From positions 1 through 6,081 of the forward strand of contig JAFGJU010000193.1 of the NCBI GenBank assembly GCA_016928935.1: a DNA stretch of 6,081 nt. The letters are read 5' to 3'. The notes under the pieces were generated by a model. The model worked only from the letters and a program-made list of their open reading frames with translations, searched no databases and had not been told where the DNA came from. Made by a program: the position numbers and the translations under genes. Each line of letters opens with the position of its first letter. Position 1 is the first letter of the stretch. This DNA comes from Candidatus Eiseniibacteriota bacterium (GTDB lineage Bacteria > Eisenbacteria > RBG-16-71-46 > JAFGJU01). Positions 1 through 6,081 of this stretch are shown in pieces.

Positions 1-851
1 AGCTCGGCAGCTATGGCCAGCGCGATCTCGTACGGCCCCTCGGCTCCGATGTCGAGGCCTATGGGCGTGTGCACCTTCGAGAAAAGTGACTCGTCCACGC
101 CTGCCTTCTTCAGCACCGCCCAGGTGTCGGCTATCTTGGTCTTGGAGCCTATCATGCCGAGGTAGGCCGATTCCTGGTCTATTACCCGGGTCAGCACAGT
201 CCTGTCGGACGGGTGGCTCCTCGTGACTATGACCACGTAGCAGTTCTCGTCCAGGGCCGGAAGCCCTGTCCTGTATTCCGCGTCTGTGAGCACGGTTTCG
301 ACGATTCCGGCGTAGACCCCCCTTCCCGCGGCACCGCCGCCCGCGCTTCCGCCGCTGACACCTCCCGCACCGCCGCCGACCACTCCACCACCACCCGCCA
401 CTCCACCGCCCCGAGCCCCAAACTGCGCGAGTATCTCCGGTCTGTCGTCCACGACCGTGATCCTGAAATCCAACCCTTCCGCTATCCTGACCAGATCCCT
501 GCCGACGTGTCCGCCGCCGAAGATGATCAACCGGTCGGGCCTTGCGAAAAGCTCCATGAACACCTCAGCTTCGCCTCCGCAGGCCATCCCGGTGGACCCC
601 GGGCCGGGCTCCTCGAACTTATACGTCTTGAGCAGGTGGCGCTGAGGCCCGGTGAAGAGCGACGCGCAGTCGTCAATCACCATTTTCTCGAACGCGCCGC
701 CTCCGACGGTCCCCGATATCGTGCCGTCCGGGAACACGAGCATTCTGGCCCCCGCGTCCCTTGGCGACGAGCCCGCCGTCCTGACAATGACCGCGGCCGC
801 GAACACGCGTCCCGCCGCGCGGTGTCCGGCTATTTCGTTGTGAATGTCCAA
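1..851 (-). CDS. XdhC/CoxI family molybdoenzyme maturation protein with Gly-rich insertion (3' end cut by window)
   Basis: Members of the XdhC/CoxI family help load and sulfurate the molybdenum cofactor of xanthine dehydrogenase/CO dehydrogenase-type enzymes in the cytoplasm. I translated 283 codons with no stop before the left edge. Seen in order: the N-terminal XdhC_CoxI domain with GSSPRDAGARML (residues 27-38), GTVGGGAFE (47-55) and GMACGGEAE (88-96); then a C-terminal Rossmann domain with the nucleotide loop IIFGGGHVG (109-117), VVDDRPE (133-139), YVVIVTRSHPSD (205-216), YLGMIGSKTK (230-239) and HTPIGLDIGAEGPYEIA (261-277). That last motif is near the family C-terminus, so probably few residues are missing. 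Residues about 145-178 form a Gly/Ala/Val/Ser tract where relatives have a short PEADxV-like loop. The start is TTG at 851-849: it follows AGGAGGTGA, and the SDR stop codon lies in frame 21 bp upstream, which excludes any earlier start. A partner molybdenum hydroxylase is not in the window and may lie further downstream. Confidence 0.93.
   Translation of the reverse strand, partial: MDIHNEIAGHRAAGRVFAAAVIVRTAGSSPRDAGARMLVFPDGTISGTVGGGAFEKMVIDDCASLFTGPQRHLLKTYKFEEPGPGSTGMACGGEAEVFMELFARPDRLIIFGGGHVGRDLVRIAEGLDFRITVVDDRPEILAQFGARGGGVAGGGGVVGGGAGGVSGGSAGGGAAGRGVYAGIVETVLTDAEYRTGLPALDENCYVVIVTRSHPSDRTVLTRVIDQESAYLGMIGSKTKIADTWAVLKKAGVDESLFSKVHTPIGLDIGAEGPYEIALAIAAE
318..419 (-). repeat. Glycine-rich low-complexity tract inside the XdhC Rossmann domain
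   Basis: On the coding strand this stretch is built of repeated GGN/GCN codons. On the plus strand it reads as runs of ccg, cca and ccc, such as ccgccg and ccaccacc. It encodes about 34 residues that are mostly Gly, with Ala, Val and Ser. The reading frame is kept on both sides, with VVDDRPE before and YVVIVTRSHPSD after, so it is an in-frame insertion or expansion rather than a frameshift. It probably forms a flexible surface loop and may have grown by replication slippage. Confidence 0.8.
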
Positions 852-855
852 GCGA

Positions 856-864
856 TCACCTCCT
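856..864 (-). promoter_or_regulatory. Strong Shine-Dalgarno deciding the TTG start of the xdhC-like gene
   Basis: The minus strand reads AGGAGGTGA, complementary to the 16S rRNA 3' end. Its AGGAGG core lies 7 nt before TTG at 851-849. It sits wholly in the 21-bp gap after the SDR stop codon. It supports TTG over the in-frame GTG at codon 16 or ATG at codon 37, both of which would delete conserved N-terminal sequence. Confidence 0.8.
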
Positions 865-872
865 GCGATGCG

Positions 873-1622
873 TCACCCGCACAGCACTGCCCCGCCGTTC
901 ACGTTCAGTATCTCGCCGGTGATGAAAGAGGCCAGGTCGGACGCCAGAAAGAGGACCGGGCCCGCGATCTCCTCCGCCGTTCCCACGCGTCCCATGGGTA
1001 TCAGCGACAGAATCGTCTTTCTCTCCGGCGACCTGAGCGGGGGCCTCGTCATATCGGTGTAAATCCACCCTGGAGCCACGCAGTTGACCCTGATGTTGTG
1101 AGGCGCAAGTTCGACCGCGAGCGACTTGGTAAGGCTTATGACGGCCCCCTTGGACGCGGCGTAAGCCGAGTGAAAAGCCTCGCCGCGTTGTCCTGCGGTG
1201 GAGGAAATGGTCACTATGACCCCGGACTTGCGCTTCTTCATGTGGGGCACGACGGCGTTTATGACGTTGAAGACTCCCACGATGTTTACGCCAACGGCCT
1301 CCGCCAGCCTCTTCTGGGATTTGCTGTCTATGGGCTCGTATTTCCACACTCCGGCATTGGTAACCAGCACGTCCAGTCTGCCGAACGCCTTGAGGCAGCG
1401 GGCCACCATGTTCCGGACCTGTGTCCTGTCGGAAACGTCGGCCCGGGCTGCCATGGCCCTGACTCCCAGTCTCTCCGCGGCCTTCTTCACCCGTTCCGCG
1501 TTCAGCGAGTGGACGCCGTAGTTGACAACGACGTCGCAACCGGCCGCCGCGAACGCCAGGCATATTGCCTTCCCTATACCCCTGGACCCACCGGTCACGA
1601 GCGCCACTTTGCCCTCAAGCAC
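873..1622 (-). CDS. FabG-like short-chain dehydrogenase/reductase (SDR), 249 aa
   Basis: This is a complete classical SDR, a cytosolic NAD(P)-dependent oxidoreductase that interconverts a carbonyl and an alcohol. Seen: cofactor loop TGGSRGIG (residues 10-17), D62-V63, TNAG (88-91) in place of the usual NNAG, catalytic Asn113 in GVN, Ser141, Tyr154 and Lys158 in YAASK with the standard 13-residue Ser-Tyr spacing, VAPGWIYTDM (182-191) and the C-terminal FITGEILNVNGG. Arg14 in the glycine loop often accompanies NADPH preference, but that is inference. Length and motifs match 3-oxoacyl-ACP reductase (FabG) and related reductases. With no acyl-carrier-protein or fatty-acid genes nearby, the substrate cannot be assigned. 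The start is GTG at 1622-1620, behind GGAGG with 8-nt spacing and with an in-frame TAG not far upstream. The gene lies 58 bp after the nucleotidyltransferase and 21 bp before xdhC. Confidence 0.95.
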   Translation of the reverse strand: MLEGKVALVTGGSRGIGKAICLAFAAAGCDVVVNYGVHSLNAERVKKAAERLGVRAMAARADVSDRTQVRNMVARCLKAFGRLDVLVTNAGVWKYEPIDSKSQKRLAEAVGVNIVGVFNVINAVVPHMKKRKSGVIVTISSTAGQRGEAFHSAYAASKGAVISLTKSLAVELAPHNIRVNCVAPGWIYTDMTRPPLRSPERKTILSLIPMGRVGTAEEIAGPVLFLASDLASFITGEILNVNGGAVLCG

Positions 1623-1630
1623 CGTACTTC

Positions 1631-1635
1631 CCTCC
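1631..1635 (-). promoter_or_regulatory. Shine-Dalgarno for the GTG start of the SDR gene
   Basis: The minus strand reads GGAGG (within GGAGGGA), 8 nt before GTG at 1622-1620. It supports the non-ATG start, which places the cofactor loop at residue 10 as expected for this family. Confidence 0.65.
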
Positions 1636-1680
1636 GCCGTAACCTCTAACTACGACAAGCGTCCTGTTTCAACGTCCAAC

Positions 1681-2496
1681 TCATTTGCTGGAGCCTAAGT
1701 CGCGCCTGATTGAGCCGAAGTCGATCTCCCGCACGGTCTGCCAGAACCACTCCTCCGCCAGCCCGAGCTTTCTTGCCAGGTCGGTCTCGTCCGAGACGAA
1801 ATAGAGCGCCCTCAGCCTCTCGACCACGTCTCGCGGCAGGTCGTAAAGAATGTGGTGCGTTCTAAAATTGTAGTGTAGCGGCCTGTGCTTCATCCGGAGC
1901 GCCTCCAGCAGGAGCTCCAGCACCAGCCGCGTGTAAAGGTCCAGCGCCTCCACGTAGTTGCCGCGTTTCATCTCCCTGGGCACGAAGCACCGGAACATCT
2001 CGAAGCGCGCCTTCATCTTCTCAACGCGGCCGCGCAGATTCTCCACGAACTTGTCCGCGTCCACGTGCGGGACAGCGACCGCGCCGTTCTTATTAAAATG
2101 AAAGAGCGCCTTCCCGTGGATCTCCGGCTCCAGGAACTTGTCTTCAGCGCCATGCTTCATCACCGCCACGTCCACGAGAAGGAACTCGCTGGCGTGCTTC
2201 AGCCGGTAGAAGGCCTGCGCGTAAGGGTGGGACGGAGGCAGCGGCACGCAGTACTTGAGCTTGATGCCGGCCAGTCTCTCCAGAGATTCCTCGACCACGG
2301 GGAAAACGTCAGCAACGCGAGAGTCCTCCACGTCGACGTAGAGGTCGATGTCGGACATCTCGTCTATGCGGTCGAACGATACGGCCCCTCCCTCCCACAT
2401 GGCGTGGACGTAGTCCAGCGGCTCCAGAGCCGCCTTGAGCGCCGGGAGAACCTGCTCCCGCCCGATCTGTCCCGGTTGTCTCGCCGATTGCTTCAT
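1681..2496 (-). CDS. Pol-beta superfamily nucleotidyltransferase, substrate unknown, 271 aa
   Basis: This protein probably transfers an NMP group to an unknown acceptor using two metal ions. Seen: the superfamily signature with GG at 36-37, eleven residues, then Asp49-Ile-Asp51 (SDIDLYV), plus a third candidate carboxylate Asp109 on a later strand (LLVDVAVM). All three expected metal ligands are therefore present. Residues about 148-265 are helical, with charged and aromatic positions (for example RFEMFRCF, LYTRLVLELLLEAL and HYNFRTHHILYDLP), and resemble the helical substrate-binding half of stand-alone nucleotidyltransferases. I see no signal peptide or membrane segment. At 271 aa it is longer than minimal MNT toxin-antitoxin proteins, and no HEPN partner gene is adjacent. 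It could be an aminoglycoside- or lincosamide-type adenylyltransferase relative, but no family-specific motif supports a resistance call. The ATG at 2496 follows GGAG with 5-nt spacing. The gene lies 90 bp after the kinase. Confidence 0.82.
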   Translation of the reverse strand: MKQSARQPGQIGREQVLPALKAALEPLDYVHAMWEGGAVSFDRIDEMSDIDLYVDVEDSRVADVFPVVEESLERLAGIKLKYCVPLPPSHPYAQAFYRLKHASEFLLVDVAVMKHGAEDKFLEPEIHGKALFHFNKNGAVAVPHVDADKFVENLRGRVEKMKARFEMFRCFVPREMKRGNYVEALDLYTRLVLELLLEALRMKHRPLHYNFRTHHILYDLPRDVVERLRALYFVSDETDLARKLGLAEEWFWQTVREIDFGSIRRDLGSSK

Positions 2497-2586
2497 GCCG
2501 ACTCCGGCGTGTCAGTCACGCCTCTGATCGCTCCGCGGTGTTCGTGACTCGTGAGCAGCTCTGACCGTGAGGCCGGGCAATCGAGG

Positions 2587-4854
2587 TCACGCCTCGAACT
2601 GCTCCCACAGGACTTTGACTCTTTCCATCAATTCGGCGAACCGCGGCTCGCCGCGGACATTGGCCAGGAGCGGGTCGTGCTTGCTCATGAAAGGGTAGTT
2701 CGTGAAGCCTCTGCTCACTGAGTTCTCGAGCCAGTCCAGTGAATTCTCCGTGTCACCCAGGGCCGCGTAGAAAGCGCCAATCCAGTTCGAGTATTGCGGG
2801 TCACGTTTCGCCGTCTCGACGAGGTCGGGAGTGACGACCTCCGCGACGGTGGCTCTGTCCCCTTTCAGAGCATACTGGAGCAACAGCCCCAATTTCACGT
2901 AGAAGTGCCCCGGGGCCCGCCTCGCTGCCTCCTCGACCTGCGCGACGCCCTCTTGGCGCCTTCCGCTGTAAACGAGCGTGTAAGCGTACCAAAGCTGACG
3001 CGCGGGATTGAGAGGGTCGAGGTCGAGGGCCCTTTTCATGACTTCGCAGGCTTCCTCGAACTCTCCGCCGTAGTAGTAGACCTCCGATAGCGCGCTGAAG
3101 GCTCTCGAAGCCAGCGGCTCTATCTTCACCAGTCTCTCCCCCAGCGGCAGGGCCTCGGCCGTCCTGCCCACCACCGAATATCCAATGGTGAGCCACGCAA
3201 GAGCGTCGGGGTTGTTCGGCTCGACTGCCAGAACGCGCTTGAAGTGGCGCACGCTCTGCTGCTGGTCTCCCCTCACAGCCTGGTATATGAGGCCGAGTAT
3301 GAGATGCCCCTTGGGCGAGCTGGGGTCGAGCTCGAAGGCCTTTCCGACGTACTCTTCCGCCTTCTCCACGTAGTCCTCCTGCCTGGCCCCTATGTTGACG
3401 TACTGCCAGTAGGCGTAGGCCATTCCGGCGTAGAGGAGCGCGTTCTCGCCCACGACTTCCAGTCCGTTCCTGAGATAGGTGAGCGCGCGCTCGAGAGCGT
3501 CCTCCGTCATTCGCACTACCTCCTGGTTGGCCTTGAGGTAGCACTCGTAAGCGTAGGCGTTGTCTATCGGCCTCTCAAGGATGCCCTTCGTTTCCTCAGG
3601 GGTCAGCCGGAGCTTGAGAGCGTCCACGATGGCCCGCGACACCTTCTCCTGCATGCTGAAGACGTCCTGAAGGCCGCCCGAGTACTTGTCCGCCCAAACC
3701 GTCACGTCGTTCGCCGCGTCTATGAGCTGAGCGTTTATGCGAAGACTGTCCCCGGATTTCCTGACGCTCCCTTCCAGCAGGTACTGCGCGTTGAGCTCTT
3801 TTCCTATCGTCTTCGAATCCTTGGTCGTGCCCTTGAGCTTCATGGCGGAAGTGCGCGATATGACCCGCAGGCTGCGCACCATAGAGAGGTCGTTGATTAG
3901 TTCTTCGGTGAGGCCGTCGCTGAAGTATTCGTTGTCCCTTCCCGGACTGATGTCCTCGAACGGCAGGACCACAATCGAGTGCCGCCTCTCTGAAAGCACC
4001 GCGCCCACCGCCGAAGAGACCCCAAGGTCGTGCAGGAACTCCTCCACATCCTGGTAGCGCTTTTCCCTGTCCTTCTCCAGCGCCCTGGAGACTACTTGCT
4101 GCAGTGCCTCCGGGACGTCGGGTCTGAACTCGGCCAGCGGCTTCGGCTCTTCGTTGAGAATGGAGTACACCAGCGCCTGCTCGTAGTCGGCGTTGAACGG
4201 CAGCTTCCCGCTCAGCATCTCGTAGAGCACGACGCCCAGGGACCAAATGTCCGTCCGGTGGTCCACCTCCTCGTACCCAACCTGCTCGGGAGACACGTAG
4301 GCAACAGTGCCCACCATCGTCTTCGGGCCCGAGGTCCCAGGCGTGCCGGCCAGTTTGGCCACGCCGAAGTCCATTATCTTGGCCCGTCCGGAGTCCGTGA
4401 TCATTATGTTGAGACTGTTTATGTCTCTGTGAACAATCCCTCTCCGGTGCGCCTCCCGGAGCCCGTCGCCCACCTGCATGGCGATGTCCAGGGCCGTCTC
4501 CACGCTGAGCGGCCCTGAGGCCAGACGCTGCTTGAGAGTCTCGCCCTCGTAGCAGGCCATGGCGATGAAGATCTGGCCTTCGTCGGCTTCCTCGATTTCG
4601 TGGATAGTGCAGATGTTGGGATGGTCGAGGGCCGAGGCGGCCCTCGCCTCCTGGACGAAGAGGTCAACTGCCTCGGGATTCCGAACCAGCTCGGGAGACA
4701 GGAACTTGAGCGCGACCTGGCGCATCAGCTTGGTGTCCTCGGCCCGATAGACCACACCCATCCCACCCTGACCCAATTTGCCGAGAATGTGATAGTGAGA
4801 TACCGTCTTCCCGATCATGAATACCGTCCTCGGCGGCTCCTCTGCCACGTTCAT
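2587..4854 (-). CDS. Ser/Thr protein kinase with TolB-like and TPR domains; catalytic-loop Lys replaced by Asn
   Basis: This is a 755-aa Hanks-type kinase fused to sensor or scaffold modules. Kinase domain, about 21-278: glycine loop GQGGMG (28-33), VALK Lys50, alpha-C Glu69 (QEAR), HRDINSLN (142-149), DFG Asp162, GTVAYVSPEQ (182-191) and DIWSLG (202-207). The position after HRDI, normally Lys, is Asn146 (AAC at 4419-4417), so phosphotransfer may be weakened. Residues about 293-418 match the TolB-like domain seen in adenylate-cyclase and kinase fusions (VVLPFEDIS, YFSDGLTEELI, QYLLEGSVRKSG, VWADKY). Residues about 430-750 hold several TPR-like helix pairs (for example AFELDPSSPKGHLILG, VLAVEPNNPDALAW and ALDLDPLNPARQLW) and end with the family's DPLLANVRGEPRFAEL. 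I see no transmembrane segment after the kinase domain, so it is probably cytosolic. The ATG at 4854 overlaps the peptidase stop codon. A second ATG at 4818 (codon 13) gives the family's usual MIGKTxSHY start and has its own GAGGA, so the true start is uncertain. Confidence 0.93.
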   Translation of the reverse strand: MNVAEEPPRTVFMIGKTVSHYHILGKLGQGGMGVVYRAEDTKLMRQVALKFLSPELVRNPEAVDLFVQEARAASALDHPNICTIHEIEEADEGQIFIAMACYEGETLKQRLASGPLSVETALDIAMQVGDGLREAHRRGIVHRDINSLNIMITDSGRAKIMDFGVAKLAGTPGTSGPKTMVGTVAYVSPEQVGYEEVDHRTDIWSLGVVLYEMLSGKLPFNADYEQALVYSILNEEPKPLAEFRPDVPEALQQVVSRALEKDREKRYQDVEEFLHDLGVSSAVGAVLSERRHSIVVLPFEDISPGRDNEYFSDGLTEELINDLSMVRSLRVISRTSAMKLKGTTKDSKTIGKELNAQYLLEGSVRKSGDSLRINAQLIDAANDVTVWADKYSGGLQDVFSMQEKVSRAIVDALKLRLTPEETKGILERPIDNAYAYECYLKANQEVVRMTEDALERALTYLRNGLEVVGENALLYAGMAYAYWQYVNIGARQEDYVEKAEEYVGKAFELDPSSPKGHLILGLIYQAVRGDQQQSVRHFKRVLAVEPNNPDALAWLTIGYSVVGRTAEALPLGERLVKIEPLASRAFSALSEVYYYGGEFEEACEVMKRALDLDPLNPARQLWYAYTLVYSGRRQEGVAQVEEAARRAPGHFYVKLGLLLQYALKGDRATVAEVVTPDLVETAKRDPQYSNWIGAFYAALGDTENSLDWLENSVSRGFTNYPFMSKHDPLLANVRGEPRFAELMERVKVLWEQFEA
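4827..4831 (-). promoter_or_regulatory. Candidate Shine-Dalgarno for an internal kinase start at 4818
   Basis: The minus strand reads GAGGA, 8 nt before ATG at 4818-4816. Starting there gives MIGKTVSHYHIL, the usual N-terminus of this kinase family. The 12 codons from the upstream ATG at 4854 would then be untranslated or belong to a longer isoform. The upstream ATG instead overlaps the peptidase stop and has a GGGGTGA stretch very close to it. Confidence 0.45.
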
Positions 4855-6081
4855 TTCACCCCGAGCTCCCGGAGCACGTTTTCCGCGTCGTCCACGAGGT
4901 CAGCCACCCAAAGCACGTAGCGGATGTCCACGTGGATCGAGCGAGTCACCTCCTCATGGAAGGCGAAGTCGTGCCCGAGACCCTCGTAGTTCCCGTCGAA
5001 GAGACAGCCCACCACCTCTCCCTTTGAGTTCAGCACGGGGCTGCCGGAATTGCCGCGCGTGGAGTCGTTCGTCGTGAGCAAGTTGACTGCCACGCTGCCC
5101 AGACCCGGGTCCGCATACTGCCCGTACTCGCGCTCCGCAGCAAGTTCAAGTATCTTCTGGGGACAGTCGAACGGCTCCGCACCCGTGTTCTTCTCGACGA
5201 CTCCTTCCAGCGTCGTGAACGGGACATACTCGACCGCGTCGCGCGGCGAATACCCTTTGACGTTCCCGTAACTGAACCTCATGGTGCCGTTGGCGTCCGC
5301 GTACAGCTCGCGGTCGGACGCGCCGGCCAGGGCTTTCATCCACTTCAGCATCAGGAGCTGCTCCGCGCCCGAGAACTCCTTCCTGCGTTCCAGTCTCTCT
5401 TGGTTCTCGGCGTACAGCCTTCCGGACAGCGTCACGAAGGCGTCGCTCTCGGCCAGGAACGCCTCACGCGAGAGCCCAAACATGCGGAGACGCTCCTCCC
5501 TCCGGTCGAGTTTGGTGCCTGCGTACAACCCGTCCAGAAAGACGTCGACGGCCTCTTCCAGCTCACTCGCGGACTTCGAACCGAGCACGGCGTCCAAGGC
5601 CGCAATCCTCTGCCCTTCCGGGAGCTGGGCCGCCTCCAGGAAAAGCATCTTTAGTATGGCCCGCTCGCTGCCGAGGTGCATCTGAGTCTGAAACACGTCC
5701 AGGTCTCGCCTCAGGTCTGGGACCCTCCGCTCCATGAACTCCGGCTCACGGTCCATGTCCCTCTTTTCCTTCTCGACGCTCCATCTGTACAGCAACATCG
5801 CCTCTTCCAGGAGAGTGCTCTGCCCCACCAGGTAGGCCAGGACAAGGTCCTTCTTTCGATGCTCGGCTTGCCGTTCGTGAAGGGTCTTGAACTCCTCCAG
5901 AAGGACGGAGAATTCGGCCGCGGCCTCCGGGTCAGCCTGGAGACTGGAGAGCATCTCTTTCTCCTTTTCCCGCTGCGCCTCCACGACCCTGAACCTCTTG
6001 AAACCATCGAGTATTCCCTGGTAGTCCTTGATGTTGTTGTGGTACCCCTTGACTGTCGAGGCCGTGCGAACGGCAGCCACC
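4851..6081 (-). CDS. S46-family dipeptidyl-peptidase (DPP7/DPP11-like), C-terminal ~410 aa; 5' part outside window
   Basis: S46 enzymes are periplasmic serine exopeptidases that release dipeptides from peptide N-termini. The frame is open through the right edge, so the GTG at 6080 is not a credible start. Seen, numbering from that codon: an early YHNNIKDYQGILDGF, typical where S46 proteins enter their large helical cap domain; a charge-rich helical stretch to about 290; then the C-terminal part of the chymotrypsin fold with NDSTRGNSGSPVLN, where Ser345 (5048-5046) is the predicted nucleophile; FDGNYEG; and the family tail SIHVDIRYVLWVADL. There are 64 residues after the Ser, close to the family norm, so the C-terminus is complete. 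About 300 N-terminal residues, including the signal peptide and the catalytic His and Asp, lie outside. Gly363, 18 residues after the Ser, matches DPP7-type enzymes; acidic-specific DPP11 has Arg there. Its TGA overlaps the kinase ATG (ATGA). Confidence 0.92.
   Translation of the reverse strand, partial: VAAVRTASTVKGYHNNIKDYQGILDGFKRFRVVEAQREKEKEMLSSLQADPEAAAEFSVLLEEFKTLHERQAEHRKKDLVLAYLVGQSTLLEEAMLLYRWSVEKEKRDMDREPEFMERRVPDLRRDLDVFQTQMHLGSERAILKMLFLEAAQLPEGQRIAALDAVLGSKSASELEEAVDVFLDGLYAGTKLDRREERLRMFGLSREAFLAESDAFVTLSGRLYAENQERLERRKEFSGAEQLLMLKWMKALAGASDRELYADANGTMRFSYGNVKGYSPRDAVEYVPFTTLEGVVEKNTGAEPFDCPQKILELAAEREYGQYADPGLGSVAVNLLTTNDSTRGNSGSPVLNSKGEVVGCLFDGNYEGLGHDFAFHEEVTRSIHVDIRYVLWVADLVDDAENVLRELGVK

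Noticed and set aside
227..421. Minus-strand 64-codon frame over the glycine-rich tract, as a possible separate small protein or sign of a frameshift in xdhC
   Set aside because: The XdhC frame stays open and conserved on both sides of the tract, so no frameshift is needed. The other frame has no family similarity I can see.
213..1649. Long plus-strand open frame of 478 codons opposite the SDR and xdhC genes
   Set aside because: It runs antisense to two genes with complete family motifs. Its translation is rich in Arg, Pro, His and Gly without recognisable domains, as expected for a GC-rich antisense frame.
1623..1680. Possible promoter before the SDR: TTGAAA on the minus strand, 17 nt, then TTAGAG
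   Set aside because: The -35-like box is fair but the -10 box is poor, and the lineage's sigma-factor preferences are unknown.
1885..2547. Plus-strand open frame of 220 codons opposite the nucleotidyltransferase
   Set aside because: It is an antisense shadow of a gene with intact catalytic motifs and shows no domain or periodic structure of its own.
2514..2549. Seven-base inverted repeat (AGTCACG / CGTGACT) with a 22-nt loop in the gap after the kinase gene
   Set aside because: The stem is short, the loop is long and no T-run follows, so it does not make a credible intrinsic terminator. A 7-bp match is easily found by chance.
2497..2586. Search for a promoter or small gene in the 90-bp gap between the kinase and nucleotidyltransferase genes
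   Set aside because: TTGCCC is present near the kinase end but no TATAAT-like box follows at a suitable distance, and no small ORF with a ribosome binding site is visible.

Overview
The window is a GC-rich bacterial segment in which every supportable gene lies on the minus strand, so transcription reads from the right edge to the left. Five genes cover almost all of it: a 3'-terminal fragment of an S46-family dipeptidyl-peptidase gene (right edge to 4851), a Ser/Thr protein kinase with TolB-like and TPR domains (4854-2587), a pol-beta-type nucleotidyltransferase (2496-1681), a FabG-like short-chain dehydrogenase/reductase (1622-873) and an XdhC/CoxI-type molybdoenzyme maturation protein (851 to the left edge, lacking only its C-terminus). 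I see no RNA gene, CRISPR array or insertion sequence. No intergenic gap exceeds 90 bp.

Organism: S46 peptidases are bacterial, and their known members act in the periplasm of Gram-negative species. The kinase/TolB-like/TPR architecture is typically expanded in Acidobacteria, Gemmatimonadota and FCB-related candidate phyla. The genes use many ATA and AGG codons despite the high GC. I infer a Gram-negative, probably uncultured bacterium of such a lineage; the phylum cannot be fixed from this sequence.

Right half (2587-6081): the peptidase and kinase genes overlap by four bases (ATGA), so they are probably translationally coupled. The peptidase fragment carries the nucleophile Ser and a Gly at the S1-specificity position, which points to DPP7-like rather than acidic DPP11-like specificity. 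The kinase has an intact glycine loop, VALK lysine, alpha-C Glu and DFG, but its catalytic-loop lysine is Asn (HRDIN instead of HRDIK).

Left half (1-2496): the nucleotidyltransferase, SDR and xdhC-like genes follow with gaps of 90, 58 and 21 bp. The SDR and XdhC genes are in the same reading frame, separated by one TGA and seven sense codons, and XdhC starts at a TTG behind a near-perfect Shine-Dalgarno. XdhC carries a glycine-rich low-complexity insertion of about 30 residues inside its Rossmann domain, the most unusual coding feature here. The five genes could form one transcription unit, but their functions do not make an obvious single pathway. I found no convincing evidence of a wholly new system.
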